DNA of 23,807 nucleotides from Myxococcota bacterium (GCA_963169055.1 CAUJFU010000167.1:1-23807); one strand, 5' to 3'; numbered from the stretch's first letter, positions 8,392-17,598 are shown. The notes: a model not told the origin generated them from the letters alone. Made by a program: numbers and translations.

Positions 8392-10776
8392 TTATTTTTT
8401 TTGATTTTTCAAACGCTGCTTTTTCTGCCAATCGCGCACCCAATTGTCGTAATATTCGCGATTTCGTTTGTCGCGTTCGAGGCGTTGAAGGTCAAGGGGA
8501 GCAGGGGCGCTACGGGGAAGCAGTTTGACCAAGATGTATTTGTTGTTGGATTTGTCGATGACGCGCAAGAGAGGCGCATCGTACGATCCGACGCCGCGCT
8601 TGAGTTGATCAAAACGCTCGGCTTCGGTCAAGAAAAAGACAGGGCGTCCCGGACGTCGGTGTCGTTGGATCGCGTCGTAAAGACGGGCATAAGCGTTCGT
8701 CCCCATGATCTGAAGATCGTGGTTCAACGCATAAAACTGCTCACCACGCCAATTCATTTTGAACGCGAACAGCGGCTCCTCAGGGATCGGATGTTGGCGT
8801 GCATCGATTCTTTTGTCGGAAAGAAGGCGCTTCCACAACGGGCTGTGTTTTTGCAGCGTCTCAAACAACGGCTTTTGCGACCAATGCTGGCTCAATCGCA
8901 CCAGAAACACATGCGTGTTGTAGATCGCCAACAACATAGCCGCCGCGCAAAACAAAGCGATCGCCGCCTTGCGCATCTCATAAAAAAAGCCGACCGCAAG
9001 GGCAAAACCAAACAGAACAAACAGATTGCGAAAAACAAACGGCGGCGTTAACGCCCAAGAAGTTCCCGTCTTGGTCTTGAAGCCAAAGGTCTGTAAGATC
9101 GCATCCATGCTCCATAGGGCCGTATCTGCCGCAGGATAAGCACGCTCATATTTGTACACAAACAGATTCACAAGGTTTTTGGGTTCGTGGATAAAGTCTC
9201 GCATCACCATTGCCAAGATGCCGAAGATCGCGATCAAAGCGAAGCGTTGGGTTGTATCAAAGGGTTCGCTCAAATAGCGATCAATCCACAAAGCAATCAA
9301 GATGGCGCTGATCGGGATCACGGGAAAAACATAATGATGAAACTTTGTCTGTGACAATGTAAGAAAAACAAACGTGACAAACCACCACGACAACAAAAAG
9401 CGCCGAAGTTGCTCATGGACAGAAAGCCCACCTTGTATCGCATCACCACCGCGAAAACGCGCCACACCAAACAAACCCATCGGCAAAAAAGCCAACCATG
9501 GCCCTAAACCATACCCAAGCTGTCGGACAAAATACACAAAGTCGCCGCGTTCACCATGAACGCCCCCAAAGACCCGATAAAAGTTGTCGTGCAAAACAAA
9601 GCGATCCCAAAAAGTCTTGTGATCGTCGATATTTCGCCCGGGAAAAAAACTCATGTGGATATACCAAGGCAAAGCGATCACCCCTGCCAAGACCGCCCCG
9701 CGTGGGATATGCAAACGTCGCAAGCTATCCAGATCAAAGGTAAACAACAGATATCCCACAAACACCGCTCCCGCGATGCCAAGGCCAAGCAATCCTTTCG
9801 CAAGCAACGACAAGCCGATCAAGGCATAAAAAAACGTCAAATAAGGTAGATGCACAGGGGGTCTGCGTCCCGTACGTTCGGCTTCCTCCCGCGCAGGCTT
9901 GCTGCCAAACAAGGCCAACGCCAAAAAGCCCATCGCAAGGGTGAGATAAGTGACGACCAAGATATCCGAAAGCGCTTGTCGGCCCAAAAACCCCGTCAAC
10001 GGGGCGGTTGCGGTGATCACCGCAGCCAAGACCCCGACACGCGACGAATACAGCCGCGCAAGCACAACATACACCCCCCACACCAACAACACCGCATGCA
10101 GCGCAAAGGGCAAACGCGCCGCCCATTCATTGATGCCAAAGACAGACATCGAGGCCGCCGTATACCAAAACATCAAGGCCGGTTTAGAGAGAAAGTAAGC
10201 GTAAGACCAATACGGATGCACCCAATCTTTGCGCACGATCATCATGCGCGCTGTCTCCGCATAATGCGGCTCCCAACAATCCCAAAATCCATAACCAAGC
10301 TGCGTTGTAAACAACAACAACGATACCGCAACCAAAGCAAACTGAATCGCCCGATCATCCGACCCATCCGCATCCACAGACGGCGACTTCCACCACTGCC
10401 CCCATGACACGACCGCTCCATCCCACACCTGAGGCGCTTGTGGCTGCGAAGAGGACACCCCGCCCCCTTTTTTCAGCGGTAGTGCCTCCTCTTGCTTGGA
10501 TGACGAGGACGCGACCTCTTGCTTCGGCGGTAGTGCAGCCTGTTTTTTCGGCTGGGATGTAGCCTCTTCATTCGATGGCGAGGATGCAGCCTCTTCATTC
10601 GATGGCGAGGATGCGATAGGTTCGGAGGTCTCCGTAGAGCGCGAAGTCTGGCGCGTTGCGTACACGGGGCCTTGTTCGCTAGGAATCGAGGCTCGCTTCG
10701 ACGTAGCCGACGACGGGGAACCTTTTTTCGGTGGATTGGCGGTTTCTTTGGAAGGACGGTTGTTTTTTTTGGACAT
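8392..10776 (-). CDS. ArnT/PMT-type membrane glycosyltransferase
   Basis: Integral inner-membrane glycosyltransferase of the dolichyl-phosphate-mannose/ArnT superfamily (PMT_2 type), which moves a sugar from a polyprenyl-phosphate donor onto lipid A, protein or another acceptor at the periplasmic face. The ATG at 10776 is chosen because GGAG lies 7 nt upstream; it gives 794 residues. Residues 1 to about 140 are a Ser/Glu/Lys-rich, probably disordered cytoplasmic head with repeats. A dozen or so hydrophobic helices follow. The first periplasmic loop has the family signature WEPHYAETARMMI..WVHPYW, whose acidic residue is expected to be catalytic. The motif GLSLLAKGLLGLG matches the conserved LxKGP-like region, with Leu replacing the usual Pro. 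A soluble basic tail ends the protein. Acceptor and donor are unknown. TAA stop. Confidence 0.87.
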   Translation of the reverse strand: MSKKNNRPSKETANPPKKGSPSSATSKRASIPSEQGPVYATRQTSRSTETSEPIASSPSNEEAASSPSNEEATSQPKKQAALPPKQEVASSSSKQEEALPLKKGGGVSSSQPQAPQVWDGAVVSWGQWWKSPSVDADGSDDRAIQFALVAVSLLLFTTQLGYGFWDCWEPHYAETARMMIVRKDWVHPYWSYAYFLSKPALMFWYTAASMSVFGINEWAARLPFALHAVLLVWGVYVVLARLYSSRVGVLAAVITATAPLTGFLGRQALSDILVVTYLTLAMGFLALALFGSKPAREEAERTGRRPPVHLPYLTFFYALIGLSLLAKGLLGLGIAGAVFVGYLLFTFDLDSLRRLHIPRGAVLAGVIALPWYIHMSFFPGRNIDDHKTFWDRFVLHDNFYRVFGGVHGERGDFVYFVRQLGYGLGPWLAFLPMGLFGVARFRGGDAIQGGLSVHEQLRRFLLSWWFVTFVFLTLSQTKFHHYVFPVIPISAILIALWIDRYLSEPFDTTQRFALIAIFGILAMVMRDFIHEPKNLVNLFVYKYERAYPAADTALWSMDAILQTFGFKTKTGTSWALTPPFVFRNLFVLFGFALAVGFFYEMRKAAIALFCAAAMLLAIYNTHVFLVRLSQHWSQKPLFETLQKHSPLWKRLLSDKRIDARQHPIPEEPLFAFKMNWRGEQFYALNHDLQIMGTNAYARLYDAIQRHRRPGRPVFFLTEAERFDQLKRGVGSYDAPLLRVIDKSNNKYILVKLLPRSAPAPLDLQRLERDKRNREYYDNWVRDWQKKQRLKNQKK
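10563..10615 (-). repeat. 27-bp tandem repeat in the glycosyltransferase head
   Basis: Two near-perfect 27-bp units (10563-10589, 10590-10615) encode SSPSNEEA(A/T) twice in the low-complexity N-terminal region. This is another slippage-type linker expansion, like those at 402 and 3743. Confidence 0.8.
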
Positions 10777-10837
10777 GCAAAACTCCTCAACACGACAAGA
10801 CAAACACAACAACCTGCGTTGGGCTGCGCAGTGTAGC

Positions 10838-10863
10838 CAACCTCCGCTAAAAAAGGGAGGTTG
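10838..10863. promoter_or_regulatory. 8-bp inverted repeat between divergent genes
   Basis: CAACCTCC (10838-10845) and GGAGGTTG (10856-10863) form a perfect 8-bp stem around a 10-nt A-rich loop. It lies 62 bp from the glycosyltransferase start and 137 bp from the HEAT-protein start. It could be an operator or a leader hairpin; on neither strand does a T-run follow, so a terminator is less likely. Confidence 0.4.
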
Positions 10864-11000
10864 ATACTTTGTTCAGCGATCGAATGCAACAAGAGACAGC
10901 CCACAACGAAAAGCCTAGCGCATCGCGCCATCCGCTCTGCACAAACACCCACCGCCCAAAGAAACGTTCCAACCGCCCAAAAACAAAGGATAGAGATATC

Positions 11001-13889
11001 ATGGAGAAACGAAGTCGCTCCAACCGTTCAAAACGCCTCGGCGATGCGGGGTTGGGGGGTGGCATCTTATGGTGCATCTTGTGGTGCGCGGGATTCTGGT
11101 TCGGCCTCGCATCGCAAGTTTTTGCAGAACACGGATCGACAGCCTCGATGGAAGGTCTGCCCTCAGGGATGAAGCGGCTGCTTGCGGATTATCGGGGGCA
11201 AGACAGCGAGTTGAAAGCCAAAGCCCAAGAACGGCTTGCGGAAGTGGGTGCCCAAGCCATCACAACCTATCCTATTCTCGAAAAAGCGATGCGGTCGAAG
11301 GACTGGCAGATGCGGCGTTTTTCGCTTCTACTGATCACGCGGTTTGGTCCGCCCCAAGAGATGATCCCACTGTTGCAGAGAGCCACACGCGATCCAGAAC
11401 ATCGCGTTCGTGCGGCTGCAATGGAAGCATTGCAACCCTTTGGACAAGAAAGCTTGTCAGCCTACATGGGGATCTTGGATCAGAACAGTTGGTGGCAATT
11501 GCGATGGCAAGCCGCCCGTGCCATCGGCCAATTGGGTGCAGCCACCAGCCTTCGAGCGTTGCCCGTGATGAAGGACGCGCTCGAAAAAGAACGCGATATG
11601 CGTGTTCGGATCGCTGTGCTCGAAGCGCTCGGAGAGATGGGACCCAACGCCGCGCCTCTTTTGCGCAAAACCCTAATCGCCGAACCATCGGCTTCTTTGC
11701 GACTAGCTGCCGCCAAAGCCCTCCACCGCATGGGAGCGCAAGCCGCCTCTGCCGTCCCCGAACTCACCCGCGCCGCACGCGACGAAGATCCCATCGTTCG
11801 TCAAGCCGCTGCCCTTGCTCTCGCGCAGATCGGCCCCAAAGCCACCCCGGGCTTGTTGCGTTTGCTCAAGTTCGGCGAAACTCCCCAAGAGCGCCGCATT
11901 GCTGCGCGTTCCCTCGGAGCCATCGGCCTCAAGGCTGCCACCGAAGCACTACCCACACTCATCGATTCACTGCGCGATCCAGACAAAACAGTCCAACAAG
12001 CCGCTCTCGTTGCGATGGGAAAGATGGGGCCTTCTGCGGTTCCTCCGCTGACCCAAACCCTCCAACAAAATACTTGGTGGCGTGCGCGTTGGTATGCCGC
12101 GCAAGGGCTCGCACAGATCGGCCCTGAAGCCCGTTCTGCAATCCCCGCCCTTGTTCGCGCTCTCAAAGATTCCAACCGTAGTGTCCAAGAAAACGCAGCC
12201 CTCGCTCTCGCAGCCATGCACCCCTACGCCCTCTCTCATCTCGCACAACAAGCCACACAACATCCTTGGTGGCGTGTCCGACAGATCGCAGCCACCGCAC
12301 TCCTGCCCACGCCTCAGCCGACCCCCAACCGTGTCCTCCGAAGTCTCGAACGTGCCACGCAAGACACTTCCATCGAAGTAGGTGCCGCAGCAGCCAGAAA
12401 CCTCGAAAAACACGGTCCATCCGCTGTTTTCTACCTTCAACGCGCCCTCCAACGCAGCAAAGATCCAAACATCCGCAGGATCTTATTGCTTGGACTTAGC
12501 GCCCAAGGCGCAGCTTCCGCCCCTGCGGCCAAAGAGCTTGGAGAAGCCTTACGGGACAACGAAGTCGCTGTTCAACTCGCTGCTGTCCGCGCTTTGGCTG
12601 AGATCGGTGGCCCGGGTGCCAAGATCCTCCGTCAGGCTCTTGCCGAGCATCCCTTTTGGCGAGTTCGCTATCTCGCAGCCAATGCCTTGGGCCGTTGGAA
12701 ACGCGGAGGGCGCTCCTCCCAACAGGCCCTCCAAAAAGGGCTGACGGACGCCGACCGCCGCGTTCGTGAGGCATCGATCAACGCGCTCGGAGAGCTAGGG
12801 AAAGATTCTCTACAAACACTTCGTTTTGGTATGAAAAATGAGTGGTGGTTTATTCGCGCACGTTCCATACGTTTTCTTGTGAGGCTTAAACCAGCCAACG
12901 CGATCCAACTGATCCGCCCGATGTTTGATGACGAAAACGAGCAAGTGCGTGAAGTCGCCGTCAAGCAAATGGGGCGACTTGGCGTACGTGCGCTTCCTTC
13001 GTTGATCGAAGCTCTCGCACAAGAAAGATTCCCCTCGCTTCGTTGGATCGCTGCGGTGGAGATCGGGCGACTCAAGCGCAAAGCCACCCCCGCCGTCGCC
13101 ACCCTCACACAAGCCCTCGCCTCCGATGATGCGCGTGTTCGCCTCGCTGCCGCAGAAGCCCTCCATTACATCGGCCCTGCCGCGCTACCCGCCGCCGCCG
13201 CTCTCAGCCAGCGCATCAAAGACGATGACGAACGCGTCCGTGTCGCTGTCGCACAAGCCCTCGGATCGATCGGCGAGCAAGCCGCGAAAGATGCCATCCC
13301 TGCACTCAAACAAGGACTTCAAGACAACACACCTTCGATGCAAGAAGCTTCTGCCAAAGCTCTCGGCCAGATGAAAGAAAAATCACTCGATGAGCTTCGA
13401 TATTATCTGATGCAACACCCCACCCCAGCGATCCGCATCCTGATCGCCAACGCCCTCCGAGAACTCGCCCCCAAAGACGCCTTGACCCTCAAAGCCCTCA
13501 CCACCGCCCTTTCAGACGCCAACACAGACGTTCGAGACGCAGCTTTGCGCGCCGTTCGCCGCATCTCAACCAAAAGCGCTCGCACACTTATCGAAAAAAC
13601 GTTGCTTGAAAACGATTGGTGGCGCGCACGCCAAGCCGCAGCAGAAGCCCTCGGCGAGCAACGCTACCCCGCCGTCCTGCTCACACTCAAAAAAGGACTC
13701 GATGACACCGATACACGCGTCCGTATCGCTGTGATGTACGCCATTAGCTCCTTTGGACCGCGTGCTGCAACGTACCTCCCGCAATTTGAACGCCTACGCG
13801 AAGATCCCGACCCCAGCATCCAAGCCGCCGCCGAACGCGCCGCACAACGCATCCGCTTCCTGATCAATGCCCAACAGCGCAAGCCTTAG
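11001..13889 (+). CDS. secreted HEAT-repeat (PBS-lyase-type) protein
   Basis: A 962-residue solenoid protein, exported. The ATG at 11001 is preferred to the open frame from 10869 because it is followed by a basic N-terminus and a hydrophobic signal (GGILWCILWCAGFWFGL) with cleavage expected after SQVFA42. AAGGA lies about 11 nt upstream. The rest is an unbroken series of some 25 HEAT-like units of 30-40 residues with the consensus pattern DxxxxVRxAAAxALGxxGxxA. Every few units carries an aromatic variant: NSWWQLRWQAA, NTWWRARWYAA, HPWWRVRQIAA, HPFWRVRYLAA, NEWWFIRARSI, NDWWRARQAAA. HEAT solenoids serve as protein-binding scaffolds. No enzymatic domain is seen, so PBS-lyase activity should not be assumed. 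TAG stop; convergent with the B12 operon. Confidence 0.88.
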   Translation: MEKRSRSNRSKRLGDAGLGGGILWCILWCAGFWFGLASQVFAEHGSTASMEGLPSGMKRLLADYRGQDSELKAKAQERLAEVGAQAITTYPILEKAMRSKDWQMRRFSLLLITRFGPPQEMIPLLQRATRDPEHRVRAAAMEALQPFGQESLSAYMGILDQNSWWQLRWQAARAIGQLGAATSLRALPVMKDALEKERDMRVRIAVLEALGEMGPNAAPLLRKTLIAEPSASLRLAAAKALHRMGAQAASAVPELTRAARDEDPIVRQAAALALAQIGPKATPGLLRLLKFGETPQERRIAARSLGAIGLKAATEALPTLIDSLRDPDKTVQQAALVAMGKMGPSAVPPLTQTLQQNTWWRARWYAAQGLAQIGPEARSAIPALVRALKDSNRSVQENAALALAAMHPYALSHLAQQATQHPWWRVRQIAATALLPTPQPTPNRVLRSLERATQDTSIEVGAAAARNLEKHGPSAVFYLQRALQRSKDPNIRRILLLGLSAQGAASAPAAKELGEALRDNEVAVQLAAVRALAEIGGPGAKILRQALAEHPFWRVRYLAANALGRWKRGGRSSQQALQKGLTDADRRVREASINALGELGKDSLQTLRFGMKNEWWFIRARSIRFLVRLKPANAIQLIRPMFDDENEQVREVAVKQMGRLGVRALPSLIEALAQERFPSLRWIAAVEIGRLKRKATPAVATLTQALASDDARVRLAAAEALHYIGPAALPAAAALSQRIKDDDERVRVAVAQALGSIGEQAAKDAIPALKQGLQDNTPSMQEASAKALGQMKEKSLDELRYYLMQHPTPAIRILIANALRELAPKDALTLKALTTALSDANTDVRDAALRAVRRISTKSARTLIEKTLLENDWWRARQAAAEALGEQRYPAVLLTLKKGLDDTDTRVRIAVMYAISSFGPRAATYLPQFERLREDPDPSIQAAAERAAQRIRFLINAQQRKP

Positions 13890-13942
13890 CCTATTTCTCA
13901 TCGGATCTGCGCGGTTCGGTCGTTTAAATATTGCTAAGGCTT
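13881..13942. terminator. 10-bp inverted repeat spanning two convergent stop codons
   Basis: AAGCCTTAGC at 13881-13890 and GCTAAGGCTT at 13933-13942 are exact reverse complements. Each arm contains the TAG stop of one of the two convergent genes, both ending Lys-Pro-stop. The 42-nt spacer includes TTTAAATA. It may act as a bidirectional terminator or stabilise both 3' ends, but there is no classical T-run directly after either arm. Confidence 0.4.
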
Positions 13943-14812
13943 CGGTCTGTAGGGCCAGATCACAGATATCGCATCCAAGTCAAATCCGGCATTATGCGCT
14001 TGACACCAACGCGCAGCATCAGGCAACGCCCGACTGCGATCTCGTATCCGTACAAAACGCGCCACCGAAACCCCCAGATCACGCAGATCGTACACGTCTC
14101 CCCCCGAAACGCTCGGATCGTAGGGCGATATCCCATTCTCAGGCGACGAAAACACGGGACGGACGCCCGCGCATTGCGCGTACGGCCAAGAGGTCGATTT
14201 CGGATCACACGGAAACGCCCGCCAGTTTTTGCCATCCACGCTCACCGAGACCTCTGCGGGTTCCGCAAAACTCCCCACGCCGTTCGGTGAAAACGCATTT
14301 TCAAAGACGATAAAGTCTGGGCCCGGACCATCTCCGATCATCGGGTCTAAAAACTCCAAGATGATCTCCCCATCACACCCCAGCGAGACCACATCCAACG
14401 ATCCCTTGCCTAGGCCCGATCCTTGGGGAGGACCGAGGATCTTGCTTGGAAAGTCTTCTTGTCCATAAGAAACGCCGCTCGTTGGAGAAAAAGACAAGAC
14501 CCCTTGTGCAAACCCCCCGCCTGCTTCTCCCCACACATAACCCTCAGGAATCCCCGCATCCAGATCGCTTCCTTCCCATGCAGTCGGCTCTTTGGGTCCC
14601 CATGCCTGTGGCTCGCTCGCTGCTTCTGTACCCCGCTCCGTAGCATCCCCAACCACCGACTCTTGCGCGACTCCACCCACACAAGCCGCCCCACCAAGTC
14701 CCCACAACACAACGAATATCGCAAACAGCCCGAAACATCGAGACCATCGTCCATAACTCAACACCCTCCGACGCCAACACCGTTCTTGTGAGCCTTGCCT
14801 TTTGTCTTTCAT
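13934..14812 (-). CDS. surface-type lipoprotein, last gene of the B12 operon
   Basis: A 292-residue predicted lipoprotein. After a basic start, a hydrophobic segment (FGLFAIFVVLWGLGG) ends in the lipobox GAAC, with Cys44 as the anchor. A short Glu/Thr/Pro linker follows. The mature part resembles proteins annotated only as cell surface protein in deltaproteobacteria and spirochaetes (from memory): SLDVVSLGCDGEIILEF, then DGPGPDFIVFENAF, FAEPAEVSVSVDGKNW, VARFVRIRD and AGFDLDAISVI. This pattern suggests a beta-sandwich like carbohydrate-binding or discoidin modules. It is the fourth gene after the cobalamin riboswitch, 134 bp beyond the second propeller gene, so a part in B12 capture is inferred from context (compare BtuH in Bacteroides). 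The biochemical role is not shown by sequence. The start has GGAG 12 nt upstream. Confidence 0.82.
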   Translation of the reverse strand: MKDKRQGSQERCWRRRVLSYGRWSRCFGLFAIFVVLWGLGGAACVGGVAQESVVGDATERGTEAASEPQAWGPKEPTAWEGSDLDAGIPEGYVWGEAGGGFAQGVLSFSPTSGVSYGQEDFPSKILGPPQGSGLGKGSLDVVSLGCDGEIILEFLDPMIGDGPGPDFIVFENAFSPNGVGSFAEPAEVSVSVDGKNWRAFPCDPKSTSWPYAQCAGVRPVFSSPENGISPYDPSVSGGDVYDLRDLGVSVARFVRIRDRSRALPDAARWCQAHNAGFDLDAISVIWPYRPKP

Positions 14813-14946
14813 CTATCCCATCACTCCGTCTCTATCGCCGATCCATCGGCTCCAAAGAACTTTTACGGCGCATCGATCGCCTTCTACGGCGCAACGTCAA
14901 ATGACCCATCCCCCGCAGTCAACGAAGCGACCGCAAATCTCGCCTC

Positions 14947-16164
14947 CTACGGTGCGAAGACCACAAACTCGGGGGGCAAACCGATATCCAAGGGAACCTC
15001 TGTTTGTTCTCGCCCCTCTATCGGCTCAAACAAGCGAACTCCCGGCCTTTTTTCATAGCGATCCAACAGGAGCACCCCACCCTTGGGCGTTTTCGCAACC
15101 TGAACAAAGGAAAAGCAGGAGACTCCCCCTGTACATTCCGAAGCGGCCCACCGAGAAACGACCTTTCCTTGCAGGGCATCAAAGCGCACAAGTTCCGTAC
15201 GAAAAGAAGCCCCCGTTCGGATCACTACGCCTGAGGACGCATCGATCATCGCGAAGGATCCGAGGTTTCCACCCAAGTTCTCTTCTCGCAAGATCACACC
15301 TTCAAAACGCCGCCCTTCGAGAGAAAAACGCTCCAACACACCATCCAAAGCCGGCGCTCCTTGTTCATTCATCCATTGGCCGACTTGGGCCACATACAGA
15401 TGCTTTCCGTCCACCGAAGGCGACACATAAAGCGGATTGCTCCCTTGCATCGGGAACGTCTGCACCAGCGTGTCGTTTTCGGTATCGATCAAGGCCAACA
15501 AGCCTTGGGTCATCGGCAAAAATTGGCGTTGCTGATCAAGGCGCTGGACAAGGACATACAACCAACGCTGCTGGTACAAAAACATCCGCCCCAACTCAGG
15601 CAGATCATCCAGCGCACAAGCCCCTCCAAGACAACGTGTGGCCCCACAATCCGCATCTCCCTGACAAGGCTTGTTTCCCACCTCTGAAAGAGCCGAAAGA
15701 TCGATCTCTTTTTGTAGCTTGCCTGACGCGGCATCCACGACTTGCAGCGCAGCCCGCCCCAAACAAGAGATATACGCCTTTTTACCCACCACAACGAGGT
15801 CTTGGGGGTTGGCCCCCACACCTACAGAAAATTGGGTCAACAGACGCATATCGCGCAGATCCATCGATTGGATATTGTCGTGCGTGTAGCGATTGATGAT
15901 GTAAAGCGTGTTCCCCCACACCCGCGCCACCGCATCGTTGGAAGCGGGCCCGACCAGTTTGTAGGCCACACGGCGCTCCAGATCGATCGCACCAAATGCC
16001 CCGCTTTGTTCGGAGCGCCCGATCACCACAGCCCATGTTCCGCTTTGCAAAGCCCCCGCTGCAAGGCGATCTGTCGAGGGCGTAGGTGGAACGCATGCAA
16101 TCACCCCCACGCCTCCGAGCCAACCGCACACACACCACACAACCCAACGCTCTAACACGCGCAT
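14947..16164 (-). CDS. beta-propeller lipoprotein, BtuG-like (second copy)
   Basis: A 405-residue YncE/YVTN-type beta-propeller with a lipoprotein signal (VIAC, Cys24) and almost no linker. Blade-like stretches: DAVARVWGNTLYIINRY at 78-93, GANPQDLVVVGKKAYIS at 117-133, LLALIDTENDTLVQTF, and GNLGSFAMIDASSGVV. A four-cysteine insert (Cys167, 173, 178, 183) precedes DDLPELGRM and is shared with the neighbouring paralogue. The gene begins 44 bp after the paralogue's stop in the same operon as the B12 receptor. In Bacteroides, BtuG is a propeller lipoprotein that captures cobalamin on the cell surface and caps BtuB. An equivalent role is inferred from fold type plus riboswitch control. A redox or metal-linked propeller cannot be excluded. 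Confidence 0.83.
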   Translation of the reverse strand: MRVLERWVVWCVCGWLGGVGVIACVPPTPSTDRLAAGALQSGTWAVVIGRSEQSGAFGAIDLERRVAYKLVGPASNDAVARVWGNTLYIINRYTHDNIQSMDLRDMRLLTQFSVGVGANPQDLVVVGKKAYISCLGRAALQVVDAASGKLQKEIDLSALSEVGNKPCQGDADCGATRCLGGACALDDLPELGRMFLYQQRWLYVLVQRLDQQRQFLPMTQGLLALIDTENDTLVQTFPMQGSNPLYVSPSVDGKHLYVAQVGQWMNEQGAPALDGVLERFSLEGRRFEGVILREENLGGNLGSFAMIDASSGVVIRTGASFRTELVRFDALQGKVVSRWAASECTGGVSCFSFVQVAKTPKGGVLLLDRYEKRPGVRLFEPIEGREQTEVPLDIGLPPEFVVFAP

Positions 16165-16208
16165 CGACGCTCACTCCACTCCCGCAGAACCAACGAGATC
16201 TGAGAGAT

Positions 16209-17582
16209 TCAGTTTGTGCGTTTGACGATCAAGATCTGAGCGGGGGGTAGTTTGCCTGTGGAGATCGGATCTTGTGTGACTGCCGTTCCGCTTGCGGCCT
16301 CCAAGATACGGACGCCAAAAGCCCCCTTGCTACGGTCTGCAAGGAAGATCTGCCCTTCGTGCATCGCGATCTCCCCAAGCTCCGCCCCGACGATCAGATC
16401 CTTTTCTTTGCTTCCTGTCGTCGGGTTAAAACTCACAAGGCTTTGTTTAAACGAAGCATCCGACAACAGCACATATCCCAACGTCGGCGAAACCACCACC
16501 ATCGCTCCGTTTTGTGGCAAGCTCCCTCCCAGCTTGTCTTCGGTGATCAGAAAACTGCCCGCAAGTTTGCCTTGGTTCGGATCAAACCGCTCTACCCCAC
16601 CATCTTTGGGATCAAAGGCATTGCCATTTTGGACGATCAGCCAGTTGCCTTGTGCATCGTCCACAAAAGCCGTTGGATTGCCGCCTTTCATCGTAAGCGG
16701 CTGCGCAAGCAACGTGTCGTTTTTGGCATCGATCACAGCCAAGACGCTCTTGAGCGGCACAAAACCGTCATTGCGATCCAGACCTTGCACGAGAACATAG
16801 ACTTTTTCTTGAAACAACAACATCTTCGTGGCTTCGGGTAATCCGTCCGCTGCGCAAGTTCCTGCGTTGCAGGCTGCCGAGCCGTTTCCAAAAGCGTCCT
16901 TGCAATCGTCCCCTTTCGTGCATGTCTTTTTGGAAGTTTCGACAAGCGTTGAAAGCTCGATCTTTCCCTTCTCTTCGCCTGTTGTGGGATGCACGATCAA
17001 GACATGAGGCCGCTCGTACAAGCTGATGTATGCTTTTTGATCATTGATTACCGCGATATCTTGGGGGTTGCTCTTGGCTCCCACGTTGTATCGGCCCACT
17101 TCGAGCAACGTCTTTGTATTGAAGACAAGCACCACATCTTCTTTTTGCGGATCGTTGTAGCGATTCAACACAAACAACAAGTCTCCCCACACCCGCATCA
17201 CCGCATCACCTGAAAGCACCGCAGCATCTTGGCGTATCCATGTTCGTTTATGGACATCCAAGATCCCCAACTGACCGCTGACGTAGTCGGAAGAGATCAC
17301 AAAAGCCAGCGTATTTGTCGCCTGTGTCTCAGGCTTGGCTTCGGGGATATCTTCACTTCGTTCAGGCGTTTTCTCCACAACAGCTTCTTGCTCTGAGGTG
17401 GTTTCTTGCGCGACTTCTTCTTTTGCGCCTTCAGGTACTGTGCCTTCAGGCGATCCTTCGCTGCCGTCGACTGATACCTTTTCCACAACGTTCTCGCTCG
17501 CCTTGCCATCGCAGCCGCCCTGCATCAAAGCACTCGATACCAAGAACAACACCAACAACAGACCACTCATCCAATTTTTCAT
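16209..17582 (-). CDS. beta-propeller lipoprotein, BtuG-like (first copy)
   Basis: A 457-residue paralogue of the next gene. Its lipoprotein signal ends at Cys24 (LMQGGC), and a 60-residue Glu/Ser/Pro-rich linker probably lifts the domain from the membrane. Propeller signatures: DAVMRVWGDLLFVLNRY at 126-142, KSNPQDIAVINDQKAYIS at 170-187, and SVLAVIDAKNDTLLAQP. The four-cysteine insert is at 221, 227, 238 and 243, followed by DGLPEATKM. AGGAG lies 9 nt before the ATG, only 33 bp after the receptor stop, so translation with the receptor is likely. The position directly behind the TonB receptor matches btuB-btuG gene pairs of Bacteroidetes. B12 binding is inferred, not seen. Confidence 0.85.
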   Translation of the reverse strand: MKNWMSGLLLVLFLVSSALMQGGCDGKASENVVEKVSVDGSEGSPEGTVPEGAKEEVAQETTSEQEAVVEKTPERSEDIPEAKPETQATNTLAFVISSDYVSGQLGILDVHKRTWIRQDAAVLSGDAVMRVWGDLLFVLNRYNDPQKEDVVLVFNTKTLLEVGRYNVGAKSNPQDIAVINDQKAYISLYERPHVLIVHPTTGEEKGKIELSTLVETSKKTCTKGDDCKDAFGNGSAACNAGTCAADGLPEATKMLLFQEKVYVLVQGLDRNDGFVPLKSVLAVIDAKNDTLLAQPLTMKGGNPTAFVDDAQGNWLIVQNGNAFDPKDGGVERFDPNQGKLAGSFLITEDKLGGSLPQNGAMVVVSPTLGYVLLSDASFKQSLVSFNPTTGSKEKDLIVGAELGEIAMHEGQIFLADRSKGAFGVRILEAASGTAVTQDPISTGKLPPAQILIVKRTN

Positions 17583-17598
17583 CTGACAAACTCCTGTG

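Noticed and set aside
11069-12127. 352-codon open frame on the plus strand in another frame
   Set aside because: It overlaps the HEAT-repeat gene entirely and is Arg/Ser/Cys-rich without any repeat or motif, so it is a shadow of the GC-biased real gene.
14813-14946. Recurring TACGGCGCA-like words in the 134-bp operon gap
   Set aside because: Three short, unevenly spaced matches; too degenerate to call a repeat or operator.
14802-15896. 364-codon open frame on the plus strand
   Set aside because: It is antisense to the propeller lipoprotein gene, with Pro/Arg/His-rich low-quality composition; the minus-strand frame has clear signals and motifs.
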